Origin: Plutella xylostella
Lineage: Eukaryota; Arthropoda; Insecta; Lepidoptera; Plutellidae
DNA length: 64,000 nucleotides
Reading direction: 5' to 3'
Assembly: GCF_932276165.1 (NCBI RefSeq)
Contig: NC_064011.1
Coordinates: forward strand, 4,977,501 to 5,041,500
Shown: piece after piece, positions 21,427 to 32,361 of the stretch
Layout of the letters: each line of letters begins with the position of its first letter
How positions within the stretch are numbered: position 1 is the stretch's first letter
Notes under the pieces: model-generated
Told to the model about the DNA's origin: nothing
The model's input: the letters and a program-made list of their open reading frames with translations, nothing else
The model's database searches: none
Made by a program: the position numbers and the translations under genes

Positions 21427-23524
21427 ATGAAAATGTACCCGACGAAAAACATGGACGATTACGTATCAGAGATCAACAGATTATTCCCCAAATCTCGGAG
21501 CAATGGTAACTTAAATTATTTTTTCTTATGATATAAATGGAATGGTGTTATAAGTTTGTGTCTGTGTGTGAAGAATTCTTGATGTATATCAAGCGGTCGG
21601 GTAATCGTATTTCTAATGTGGTCGCCATTTAAAGTTAATTTGATTTGACCTTGAGACTTCAAAACTTTTGTCATAGATTACAGAGCCAGACCTAGGTTCT
21701 TTATAGTCTTTATCTAGATAGATTAAAAACTGTGCATTTAAAATGTACACACAATTTTTATACATATTCCTCAATTACTACTCTCAGTCACACATCCAAC
21801 CAAGGGTTGCCTGGAAGATAACTCTATGATCTATGATATAAGGCTGCCTATTGTAGCAGACTGTCTAATTAGCATTTGTGTAACTAATTGTGTACTTATC
21901 TTGTTTGGTAGTTGGTACATCAACTGAGAAATGTAGTAAGGTAGAAAACAAGACATCAAATATCACATGGTAGAGAAAAATAACAATTTATTAGCTATGG
22001 TATTCTAATTCCTATTTTTTTTTCCCATTTTCAGAAATGCCTGACCTCCCTCCAATGTTCGCTCAGCACCCTTTCAACCAATCACCGGTACAGACCAGAG
22101 CTATGGCTAACAATTCGTCCAGTTCTGCCGAATCCATATCCCCAGAATATGCTGAGATAACCCGCCCCGGTATCCCATTCGCAAGACAACGCCCCATAGT
22201 TGGCCGCAAGATTTTCACCAACACTGAACCGCAACCATGCAACCCTGACACTAGGAAAAGCTACGAAGACGAAACAAACTGGGTAAGGGAAGAGCCTCAA
22301 CTTTACGGTGTTACCCCAACAAACCACTACATGGAATACCCACAACACTACGAATTGTTCCCCGAGAAGAAAGATTTCGGTTTCAAAACCCCGATGAAAC
22401 TACCGAACAGCCCAACCTACATGCCGAGTCCATCCAATGCTTCCCCGAGCTCATCAACGTACTCACCGACTGCAAAATTCAACGAAACATCTCCGAAAAC
22501 CTTTCAAGTCAACGCGAAAACGTTCCAGCCGTTTGCGTCTCCTCCGCATATGGGCAATTTTGACATGGCTGGGTCGAAGATGTGTTCGTTCTGTCGCAAG
22601 AACGGGGAGACTCCGGTGGTGTACATGAACCATACAATCAGGGAGCGAGTCGGGGGCAGGAGTGTGGTCACATGTCCGATCTTGAGGTCCCATGTGTGTT
22701 CCACTTGCGGTGCTTCTGGCGATAATGCTCATACTATGTGAGTACTTCTTTGTTTATGTACAGTCAGCTGCAAAAGTAGCTATACACTTCTGTTCCTTGT
22801 TTAACTAGCTACATAACAAACAAACTGACAATGTTGTAATAGGCAGTTAGTGAGTTTGACAAGGTACAAAAGTGTACAGCTACTTATGCAGCGGACTGTA
22901 CCTATCAATAACTTGTATTTGGCCTCTGACGTATCATGTGACTGGTTAACCCTTTATCTGGTGACAAATCCTAGTTCTAGTAAATCTAATTTCAGTCTCT
23001 GACAGGTTAAGAAGATTGTTATTGATTTTCCCATGCATTAGGGGATTACTATGAAAACCAAAATGAATGATTTGACTTCATTTGACCATGCATTTTATTA
23101 GCTGTTTTTACTTTCTCTCTCAGCCTTCTGTAGTCCACTGTTGGACATAGGCCTCTCCTAACGATCGCCACCCCAAACGGTCACCCGCCATCTAATCCAG
23201 TAGAATAAGCAAAAAATTGTTTTAATCCTAGATTTTTTCAGCCAACATTAGCCAGCAGATAGATACCTAGGCCTAGTTACATACATTATTTAACTGGTAG
23301 ACAGAAACCTCACTCACTTTACTCACGCCTTGTCTACCCCCATTTGTAGCCATCTTCTGTGAATCTAACTATACTTTCATCTCCACTAGTTAACCCCTCT
23401 TATCTCCCGTTCCAGCACCTACTGCCCAGTCCTCCGCAGCATCAACAACGGCGTGCCTCTACAATCTACCACCATCACACTCAAGAATACCAGAATCAAG
23501 AGTAACGGGAAACGGAGGTACTAA
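21427..23524 (+). CDS. nanos: Nanos-family RNA-binding translational repressor
   Basis: Coding exons 21427-21505, 22035-22737 and 23416-23524 join in frame across GT-AG introns to give 296 codons. The C-terminal third carries the nanos zinc finger, two CCHC modules: CSFCRKNGETPVVYMNHT with the closing Cys in VVTCPILRSH, then CSTCGASGDNAHTITYC. The second His-Cys pair is completed by the last exon, as expected for a real intron. The N-terminal 230 residues are Ser/Pro/Asn-rich and disordered, as in other insect nanos proteins. Nanos binds mRNA 3' UTRs with Pumilio and recruits deadenylase to repress translation in germ cells and embryos. Insects of this order carry several nanos paralogues; which one this is cannot be told from sequence alone. 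Intron 1 holds an RTE fragment and intron 3 a MITE. Confidence 0.93.
22761..22898. mobile_element. Mariner-type MITE in the last nanos intron
   Basis: CAGTCAGCTGCAAAAGTAGC and the inverted CTACTTATGCAGCGGACTG are flanked by TA on both sides (22759-22760 and 22899-22900). 138 bp, non-coding, 23 bp after the exon-3 splice donor. Confidence 0.78.
23128..23195 (-). mobile_element. RTE LINE 3'-end fragment in nanos intron 3
   Basis: AGTCCACTGTTGGACATAGG and CCTCTCCTAACGATCGCCAC correspond to the 3'-terminal coding sequence of the RTE at 48.3 kb (CCACTGCTGGACATAGGCCT). Heavily 5'-truncated. Confidence 0.62.
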
Positions 23525-23836
23525 TATTATTAAAATTTAATGACAACAGGAGGGCCACTACCAAAAACGAATGAATGAAGGAACAAGAGCTGTCATTCAG
23601 TTGGTAAGCCTAATACAACGAGATAGACTCGTGGTTATCGCTGTATATTGTTGTTCCGAAGATTCGGAGCGCTGCGCGAAGCACGGCTCTATCTGTTTGT
23701 ATCGTATCATGTTTGTTCGTTCGACGATTTACAGAGTGAACCAGTTGAATTTGTGGTGGAATTTTCGGAGATTAGTTCCAAGTTTGGCCTCTAGATGTCA
23801 GTTGGCCTTGCGTTGGTTGCATGTAGCTGGGTAGCT

Positions 23837-23934
23837 GCCACTACACGGGTTCGTTATAGACGTCACTTTATCGCGATTCGCCATAATACAGCGATACGAG
23901 TTTATCGACGCCGATAAAGAACCCGTGTAGCGGC
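23837..23934. mobile_element. Small MITE downstream of nanos
   Basis: GCCACTACACGGGTTC and GAACCCGTGTAGCGGC are 16-bp inverted ends around a 98-bp segment. It lies about 310 bp after the nanos stop and may be within the 3' UTR. Confidence 0.55.
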
Positions 23935-24009
23935 CGCAGGACGCTGTAGATTTTATGGATCGACTGAGACACTAAAAATGCTCCTTTTAAATTTCATTTT
24001 AGAGACTAA

Positions 24010-24156
24010 CCCCCTTATTCATAGAGAAGTTACAAAACGTTTTAACTAATAAACTGTTTTGTCCCTCTCTGTCAAAGAACAAATTGTTCTTTGTTGGAGA
24101 GGGACAAAACAGTTTATTAGTTAAAACGTTTTGTAACTTCTCTATGAATAAGGGGG
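24010..24156. mobile_element. Near-perfect palindromic MITE with TAA target duplication
   Basis: 60-bp arms starting CCCCCTTATTCATAGAGAAG match exactly in inverted orientation. The centre (AAAGAACAAATTGTTCTTT) is itself palindromic. TAA flanks both ends (24007-24009, 24157-24159), as for PIF/Harbinger elements. It lies 486 bp after the nanos stop codon. Confidence 0.8.
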
Positions 24157-24780
24157 TAAGGATTGGGATTTTAGAATTAAGTTATAGTTTGTAAGCACTT
24201 GCTCTTTTTAGTACTTACAAATTTAAGTTAGGTTTTCGTAATTTGCCCTAGTTGATAGTCGGTTTTATAAGTTATAATTCAACAATATTGCTCAAACTAT
24301 GACAGCTTTTTTAGTGTTGTTAGTTTTTTAAAGATTTTATGGTAAATGTTTATAAAGGTTGGTATTTCGATTTACTATGACGATATAAGAAAGTAATACC
24401 ATGACAAAATAATGAAACAAACACCATTTTAATTTGTGACAAAAAGGATTATTCAACTGACATTTTATAATATTTTTAACATTTTACACTTACATACCAC
24501 TGAATCATGTCATTATCTGTATTCTAGTTGTATAATTCAAGTATTTAACAAATTATGTTACCATTACTGCATGATTAAGGCGAAAATAGGCTTCGGACGA
24601 CACAAGCTTAGATCATACTACGTTTTGCAACGTCACTACTAGTTTATATGTACAGTGGCCTACACAGAAACCTGACCCCTCACAGTAGCAAGAGTGGTCA
24701 AGTTTCTCTGTAAACCACTGTACTTTTATGGCCGTTTCGGCGATCTTCGTATAGCTGGCTGCCAAATGAAATCCATACAA

Positions 24781-24881
24781 ATACATAGAAACCAGAAGGG
24801 CTAGCACGGGGCCCAAGACTTCAAGCGACAGTGCGACGGAAAGTCTTGCGCCCCGTGCTAGCCCTACGTTCTATGTATTTC
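24781..24881. mobile_element. Palindromic MITE, CTAGCACGGGG family
   Basis: Arms ATACATAGAAACCAGAAGGG plus CTAGCACGGGGC are answered by GCCCCGTGCTAGCCCTACGT plus TCTATGTAT. Same core termini as the element at 18.07 kb. Confidence 0.6.
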
Positions 24882-27158
24882 TAGGCCTTTAGTAATGACG
24901 TTGCGCGTTGCCACGCATCGTATGCTAAATTCTTGTGTCCATCGTATGCTAAAGTTTTTGCACCTTCAGAGTTTTTATAATTATAATTTTAAAACTCGCT
25001 AAAAGTTTAATCATGTTTATACGTAAATCTATAGGTAGTAGGTACCTATTCCACTGTGACAAAAAACTTTATAATTTTTGACAAGATAATTTTAATGATT
25101 AATGCTATGACCAAGATTGACCAGTATTTCTAATCTTAGACAATTTAGTAAGTAAGTTTTTTATAAGCAAGTATGATATGACTGAGAGAAAATAATTGTA
25201 ATGTTAAATGCATGTTGTATACAAATTGACAAACCAAGAAACCTGTTGTTTTAACTAGTTTATTAGGAATCTTAGGACTGACCATAATATTTATCGATCT
25301 CATATTTTTGTTCCTATTATGATAGATAAAATCTCATCTTTTTTGTTCTGTAATGTTTTCTGATGCAAGACAAAGGAACAACCACAAATTTGTTGTGATA
25401 GTATTACTTAAAATAATCTCTTAATGACCTCAGCACACATTTTTACATGATCTGTTTATTATTTTCATTCTTGTTATGTAAGAGAAGTAAAAATTAATCC
25501 TGTATAATTTTACACAACTTTTGACGACAAATTTTATCTTTTATCATTTTGACGAACACAGAAATTTCATTTTGTTTTTTATAAGTATAGTAGTAGTAGT
25601 TAACAAATCAAATCAAATCAAATCAAATCATTTATTTGTTTAACACAGGTTAATGGTAAGGTGGTAAATATTAACAAAGTTCCACTATGCTATGCCACAG
25701 GGCGTACAAATATTTTAAAGATTAAAGTCCATGCTACATAATATGACATGCAATAACTACAAAGATAAAAGAAAAAATACATATAAAAATTTGAGCCAAA
25801 TAATAATTTTGTTGCAAAAAAAAATATTATATGAAAATAAATATAAAAAATAAAAAAAAACCTAACTTTACTTGAATGTGTCATTAAGCTAGCCTTTTTC
25901 GTTAAAGGAGTAATTTTATGTTTTTCTCAGTGGAACCTTTTCATTGCCCGTGAGTGTATAATTTTGCCAGCTTATAATTATGTGAAATGTAAAACCAATG
26001 ACTTTTTAAACACTTGACAAAGTATTTTAGTAAGTACTGTTTGGTTGAGTTGAGCTCAAAGATTCGCTATTTATATATTTTTAAAGTAGCTATTTGCATC
26101 TTTAGATTGCTGATTTTTGTAACCCCCACTGGGTTTAATAAATAATAAAAAAAAGAAACTCTATTGCACAAAAAACAGTTTAGGTACATACATTTTCCGT
26201 TAGGTACATTAATATTACACTATAATTTGCACATGTCTTATTTAAGTTATCTTAGTTAATAAAGTGGTCCCCAAACTAGGCTTTGCCCGTATCTTGGGGT
26301 ACCATAATTTATGTAATTAAAAGTAGTTTAAAATAAGAAGTTTCAAATAGAAAACCCACTGGGTTTCTTTCAGTATTATTGTTAATGACTGTATTATCTA
26401 CGTTTAGTAGGTATATAATACGGAGCCTCTAGTACAGTATTTACTATTTTCGAAAACTAAAAAAGTTTAAGTTTTCTCCTGTCATCTGCATACATTATCT
26501 GTCAAGTTTCATGATAGTTTCCGCTAGAAAAGCCACTTAGTATGCGAGAAAACGTAAACTTTTATAGTTTTCGCCAATCTATAAAACCTGTACTAGACCT
26601 GCAGATGTGTCTACATAGTTTAATATGACTATCTTTATTTTTGCTGAGATATTGCGATTTGCGGTCGAGGGTGAAATTTTATCATTGATCTCCATATTCT
26701 TAAGTTACAATAGTACTTTATTCGCTTTGAATTTTTGCTATTTAGTTTTGTATTTTATATTATACTTAAAAATCACTCTGGGGAATAGAAACCTTACCCC
26801 TCTTAGAGTGATAATGTTACCAGATGACCATGGCCAGCCTTCGGGTTGATCATTGATAAAATGTTATCCTGTTAAAAGATAGGCGAAACATTAATTCAAC
26901 TATTTAATATTTAAGCGCTGTTGATTTTATGAATTTTAAACTGTGTTTTAGGTATTGACATTTTCTAATATTTTTTAATTGAGAGATATTATGGAAAAAA
27001 AATGTTGGAAGGTAGTTATAGGAAGTACATTATGTATAATTAATTAATGATATATATAGAAGATAATTTTAAATATTTTTTTGTTACTTTCATATACTTG
27101 GTGGATGTCGGTGGATGGAACATTTCCAAAGTAATTTGATGTTAAAAGTTTGATTACA
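24882..27158. other. AT-rich stretch with LINE 3' tails, no gene seen
   Basis: Mostly featureless. Tail-type repeats occur at 25606-25680 (a CAAATCAAATCAAAT run before ATTTATTTGTTTAACACAGG) and at 26115-26300 (CCCACTGGGTTTAATAAATA, CCCCAAACTAGGCTTTGCCC). Both are typical ends of 5'-truncated non-LTR copies. Confidence 0.4.
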
Positions 27159-27403
27159 GTCGTCGAAATATAACAGGCCCGTTTGGACAGCTACACAAAT
27201 TTGCTATTTACTCTTGATTTACTTGATGAAATACACAAAAAGACACATAATCTGGCTTAGTTTTTAACGGCTGATAGAAAAAAAGAACTTTTGAAGCACC
27301 AAAACTTACTTATTGTTTAGATTTTTCATGATTTAGGTTTGACACCAGCTGTCATCCCATACATTTTGTAGCTGTCCAAACGGGCCTATTATATTTCGAC
27401 GAC
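27159..27403. mobile_element. MITE with 37-bp inverted ends
   Basis: GTCGTCGAAATATAACAGGC is mirrored at the right end as GCCTATTATATTTCGACGAC. The 37-bp arms carry one mismatch. 245 bp, non-coding; the target duplication is not clear. Confidence 0.72.
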
Positions 27404-27717
27404 TTTATAGTAATGCTTTTATTATTGGTACAAAGAATGGGGGTAAAGGGTTTAACCATTAAAAGTAATGAAACCAAAGTTGTTCAGAATGATGACAATG
27501 AGTTAAAGTAAACCCCCTTTCGACTATCAACTTTTTTATGATTTTCTAAATATTCTGATATAATATAAGGGATTGTCTTATGTGTAGAAAGATTTGCGTA
27601 CACTGAGTACATTTTAATATATTATTGCTTGTCAGTAAAAATACTGGATTTTGAATGATTTTTAATAAATTATCTTTAATTTATTTTTTGTTTCATTTGT
27701 CGTGTCTACTTCTAAAT

Positions 27718-28809
27718 CAGTGGTACTCAACCTTTTTTATCTAAGGGCCACAAACACGTTTAAGTCATGGTGTCGCGGGCCGCAAGCAAAATTTTTTTTA
27801 ACTATTTTAAAGCGATTTAAACTATCGAATAATAATATAAAAACACATGCATATACTACTCTGTGTAAAAAGTATCGGGATTAGATCAATAAAACAAAAA
27901 AATATTGTTATTCATCAAAATTTATTTTATCACCTTCCGATACACATACAGTGCAACTAAAAAGTCCTGACAGTAAAGAGTGCGATTTTGCTAAGACTTT
28001 TTATCATTTTCAGTTATTTATTTACATTTACATACATTTTAAAACTAAAATACTGATTGATAATGGCTTTTTAACGGATTGTCCTTAACACGCACACACA
28101 CACAAAAAAAATATGAAATGGATCGATTAAATACGGTCTTAAACAATTAGTTATAATCCAGTTCCGTTTTCATGTACTGTACTCCATCACAACATTTTTT
28201 TAAACGCTGTTTCCAGAGTTGTGTTTAGTACTCGCGGCGAATTTTTCTTTTTGTCTTCTATCGATTGTTAGTTGAAGTCATGTTGACTGTTATCTTGACT
28301 ATCGTGGTGAAAATAAATTCGAGAAAAGATTTTGCACCACAATATCGCGCCTTTCGCACAAGGATCATCATTGTAAATGAATTTTTGAGCAAACATTCAT
28401 CAAATACCATCGAGCATCCACAATATTAACCAGATATTGCTGCAGCTCACGGCTCTAGCTTCTTTTTTTCCCTAAATTCAAATTACCACTTCGAGACACT
28501 ATTTCCAATCGATAGAAGACAATAAAGAAAAATCGCCGCAAAAACTAAACACAACTCTGAAAACAGCGTTTAAAAAAAATTTGTGATGATTGGATAATTC
28601 GTTGGCGTATGTGTATCGTTTCTGAAGGAGCAAACTTTGAGGTGATAAAATAAAATTTGATGAATAACAATCATTTTTTGTTTAAGGATGTAATGCCGAT
28701 ACTTTTTATACAGAATGTATATTCTCTATATTCTCTCATGGCACGCGGGCCACTGATAAAGGCCCGGCGGGCCACATGCGGCCCGCGGGCCGCAGTTTGA
28801 GTATAGCTG
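27718..28809. mobile_element. Non-autonomous hAT element with 8-bp target duplication
   Basis: The ends CAGTGGTACTCAACC and GGTTGAGTA-like CAAACTGC/GAGTATAGCTG follow the hAT pattern CAGnGnTACTCAA. TTCTAAAT is duplicated exactly on both sides (27710-27717 and 28810-28817). GGCCCGCGGGCCG words are clustered near the right end. Internal arms at 28205-28275 and 28500-28575 are also inverted (CGCTGTTTCCAGAGTTGTGT against ACACAACTCTGAAAACAGCG). No transposase is encoded. Confidence 0.85.
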
Positions 28810-28832
28810 TTCTAAATGATAGGCGCCTTATA

Positions 28833-29275
28833 CAGGTTGTCCCAAAAGTCAGTGATATGCCTTGGAGGGCTGATAGAATAGCTCATGAGAGGCCAGAATA
28901 TCATAATATGTATATATGGAATATCATATCATATATAGAATATCATAATAAAATTAATTTAATTACTTAGTGACTATATTTAGTTCTTCGTGTTTCAATT
29001 TTATTTATTTTTTTGCACCTTTCTACTTGTTTTCTTGTACCTCCTGCAGGTTGGCTGGTAGAAAATGCTTTTAGCATTAAGTCCACCTTTTGTACACTTA
29101 TGTTATATTTGTGCAATAAAGTATTAAATAAATAAATAAATATGACCTTAGTGACTTAGTGTCATAAAGTGTCAATATCTCTAAAACGATCGAATTTTGA
29201 CTAAGGTCATATTTTGATATTCTGGCCACTCATGAGCTGGTCTATCAGCCCTCCAACTGATTTTGGGACACCCTG
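28833..29275. mobile_element. TA-flanked MITE carrying a nested LINE 3' end
   Basis: The ends CAGGTTGTCCCAAAAGTCAG and TGATTTTGGGACACCCTG are inverted, with longer matching blocks (GGAGGGCTGATAGA, TCTATCAGCCCTCC) and TA on both sides. A LINE tail fragment at 29040-29143 interrupts it, so the MITE is the older insertion. Confidence 0.7.
29040..29143 (+). mobile_element. 3' end of the 43-48 kb LINE family, plus orientation
   Basis: TGGCTGGTAGAAAATGCTTT, AGCATTAAGTCCACCTTTTG, GTGCAATAAAG and an AAATAAATAAATAAAT tail match the 3' terminus of the LINE ending at 43249. Dead-on-arrival copy. Confidence 0.75.
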
Positions 29276-29551
29276 TATACATGACGCAGGCATCTGGTTG
29301 AATCTCCTTTTTGATTGAATCACTAGCTCGTTCACTGAATGACGCTATTCAGTTGTATGACTAGGCTGAATGTTGATTGAACAAGCGTCACAAAACGTCC
29401 AACTAGTTAGCGGATTTTAACGTAGCCGTTTGAACTAGGTACTGGCAGTCTTTATGGACTTAAAATGCTTTGCAGAAAAATTTACAGGATGTGCTATACT
29501 TCTTCGTATTCTAAGGTGTCACCGATGAAAAACAATAAAAAAGTATTTAAA

Positions 29552-30326
29552 AAATGGTTAGTTTTAAATATTTTGCTTTAAAACATACATTTTGGCAAAA
29601 ACCTAAAAAAAAACTTAAAATGGAAAAAACTCAGAAATGGTTGACTTTCGGATAATGCATTATGGGGTTCAATCGACTGGAGATGCTTTCGTCTATAACC
29701 CAATTAAAGGAATACATCGACTTACCAATCACCCTGTATATAGATGACACCAAAGATTTACCAATATTCACTCACCCTTTATTTTCCTTGCGTGTCAGTG
29801 TCGTGAATGTTCAGACCCAAAAACGAACTATAACTAAGGACAAATTAATAAAATCACATAGGTATACTTATGTTAACATATATATTTGTATAATACAAAA
29901 ACGTATATGTCCAGTTACTCAAACCGGATTGTTTTTGTTGTTCCAAATCCAGTGTTCGTAGGCAGACACACGGGTGCCCACTCCTGAGTAGGCGTAAGAG
30001 CAGGTACGGGTAAACATGACCACTCCCACGAGCAAGCCGTCGTGGTACATCGGGCCGCCCGTGCCGCCCCTGCAGGCGACCTCTTTGTCCCACTCCAGGA
30101 TCCCGAAGCAGATCATTACCGGCGTGACATCCTCGCTGTGGCGCCTGCACTCCACAAAGCTCACCGTGGTGACCGTCACCTCACGCAGCACCAGCGAGAA
30201 GTCCTGGTCAGGCTGCAGGCGGAAAGGAAGGGTCAGCAACAGTGGAATCAGTACTTAGGTTATATTGCTATCTCAACATCCTCAGACAGTCACTGCTTGG
30301 GATATTGGGTTTAAGACTCTTTAATA
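29552..30326 (-). repeat. Segmental duplication, copy 1 (partner at 39529-40312)
   Basis: About 775 bp align almost end to end with 39529-40312, covering the end of an intron, the last coding exon of a serine protease homologue and its 3' flank. Homology stops at GACTCTTTAATA on the right. No upstream protease exons accompany this copy. Confidence 0.85.
29919..30203 (-). CDS. Serine protease homologue, terminal exon version a
   Basis: 95 codons including stop, with a good acceptor (CCTGACCAG) in phase 0. They encode the C-terminal half-barrel of a trypsin fold: DFSLVLREVTVTTVSF, conserved Cys pairs, ACRGGTGGPMYHDGLLVGVV and a terminal helix EHWIWNNK. The nucleophile motif GDSGGP is GGTGGP: Ser195 is Thr and Asp194 is Gly. 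It may be a second, mutually exclusive last exon of the gene at 39.9-41.6 kb, or the stranded remnant of a duplicated gene. The frame is open and the stop and AATAAAG (about 29783) are intact. Confidence 0.72.
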   Translation of the reverse strand, partial: DFSLVLREVTVTTVSFVECRRHSEDVTPVMICFGILEWDKEVACRGGTGGPMYHDGLLVGVVMFTRTCSYAYSGVGTRVSAYEHWIWNNKNNPV

Positions 30327-30498
30327 ACAAATTATTTTATCTTTCTATTACCTGCACAAATTCTGGCCAACCCTTACACAGAATATGCTCTCACATATGC
30401 ACTCACATAATGATAAGTTTTTGTCGGTTGATATTTTTCAGAAAAAAACTAGGAGCAATTAAGAAAAATGTTAAACGTAATTATATAAATAACTACCT

Positions 30499-30953
30499 AC
30501 TAGGGCATGCAATACCGGGATCCCGTAATACTGGGATCTCGGACAAAATTCACGCTTTTTTCACTACCGGTATTGAAGAAATACCGGAATCGAACTTTTT
30601 AGGCTATAAATAAAGCGATTAAGATATAGTTAGCCTTGTGTTCCTATATCTTACGAAAGCGCACTTGTTTCCAACCGTTTAATGCAGTTTTCGGACGTTG
30701 GAAATAATGCGCAAACGCACACCGTATGTAAAAAAAATATTATTCTAAAATTTGAACCGTAATAATCAACTAATCAACTCTCGTAAAAATCTATTACAAA
30801 ATACAGAATTTTATTGCTTTTTCTTGTCCTATACGGCCTTTAAACACAATATGCAATTTATTACAAGGAAGTCTAATACCGGGATCCCGGTATTGGGTTG
30901 TTATACTGGAACTCAATACCGATATTGAAAATTAATCCGGTATTGCATGCCCT
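30499..30953. mobile_element. Terminal-inverted-repeat element, GGGCATGCAATACCGG ends
   Basis: TAGGGCATGCAATACCGGGA on the left is inverted on the right as CCGGTATTGCATGCCCTA. Internal words such as ATACCGGTATTGA and GGGATCCCGG recur in both orientations. The same terminus starts the hexamer-array element at 55983. Non-coding, 455 bp. Confidence 0.65.
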
Positions 30954-30984
30954 ATTACCTACCCTTTTTGTGTGTCACGAAATT

Positions 30985-31697
30985 ATTAATATTTCATTGG
31001 TTTTGCTATTTTTGTTTTTCTAAAACATTACATTACCTAAAGTGTAATTTAATTTCTATTTTAATTACATGTCATAATAATATTATTTTCAAACTGTTAA
31101 TTATAATACTTTTGTTATTGTTTAATTTACAATTAAGAAAAACAAATGATTTGGCATGTAAAACAAATCATTATAATTTAGGTTGTTAATTTATCTGACT
31201 GTTGCTTTTTTATAAAAGTATATTTGAATTGTAAGTGTTTTAAAAGACACTTTTGATACCCAAAAATAGCAAAACCAAGCATTTAAAATAAATTCCCGTT
31301 TCCCGGAATTCCCGGGAAGTCTTGAAAACGGAATTTATTTTAAATGCTTGGTTTTGCTATTTTCGGGTATTAAAAGTCTATTAAAACACTTACAATTAAA
31401 TCAAATATACTTTTATCACTCGTATAGGTAGAAAAAAGCAACAGTCAGATAAATGAACAACCAAAATTATAACGATTTGTTTTACATACCAAATCATTTG
31501 TTTTTCTTAATTGCAAAATAAACAATAACTAAGGTATTATAATTAACTAGCTGTTCCCGCGCGCTTCGCTTCGCCTTAAAAAGTTTTCCCGTGGGAATTC
31601 CGGGATAAAAAGTAGCCTATGTTCTTTCCCAGGGTCTAGACCGTAAGTATACCAAATTTCATTCAAATCCGTTCAGTAGTTTTGGCGTGAAAGAGTA

Positions 31698-31748
<51 letters not shown>

Positions 31749-31870
31749 CAGTTACTTTCGCATTTATAATAATAGTTAGGATAACAGTTTGAAAATAATA
31801 TTAGTATGACATAATTATAATTAAAATAGAACATTAATTACACTTGAGGTAATGTTTTAGAAAAAATTAT
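30985..31870. repeat. Fold-back palindrome about 0.9 kb long
   Basis: The left arm (30985-31300, e.g. ATTACATGTCATAATAATAT, CAAATGATTTGGCATGTAAA) is repeated in inverted orientation at 31340-31870. The centre is a TTCCCGGAATTCCCGGGAAG block. The right arm is interrupted by Helitron-like copy H. Further copies of the arm occur at 32855-32901 plus 37712-37890 and at 56440-56960. Confidence 0.72.
31547..31781 (-). mobile_element. Helitron-like short element, copy H
   Basis: Full copy with a long CAGA tract (about 14 units) inserted in the right arm of the fold-back palindrome. Comparison with the same arm at 56.66 kb shows insertion between ATTAA and TAA with no bases duplicated, as Helitrons do. 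Confidence 0.75.
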
Positions 31871-32361
31871 AGATTCAACGATTTATCCCTCAACCTACTT
31901 CTTATTTTGTTTTTTTTATATGCGTTAGTAATTTTATAAAAAATAAACGCGAACACAAAACGGGGACATAAAAAAAATATGACAGGCGTCACACTAGCGT
32001 TAGCTTTTACATACTATTTGGTCACATATTTAAAAGCCGATCAATTATTTGGTTTTAGGTAGGCGGTAGGACCAACAGACAAATAAAGATGAAAATATTG
32101 AATCAGGAAGAGGTGAAACAAGGTGATGTAGATGAGTCATTTATTTAAAATAAATTAAACAAATTTAAGACAAAACCGAGTTTCTGATCGAAGACGACAA
32201 GCCTGCCGATAATTTTTTTTGGTTTAAGGTTGAGGAAACAGATAAATAAAGATGAAAATATAGCATAGAATCGATAAAAAATCGAACCCGGGAATTCCCG
32301 GGAATGCAATTTTTTTCCCGGTTTCGGGAAGGACGGTGTCAATTAGGGAAAAGAAACCCTA

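Noticed and set aside
22063..22732. Minus-strand ORFs across nanos exon 3
   Set aside because: Antisense shadows of the nanos coding frame.
30016..30314. Plus-strand ORFs opposite the protease exon
   Set aside because: Shadow frames. The minus strand has protease landmarks and splice sites.
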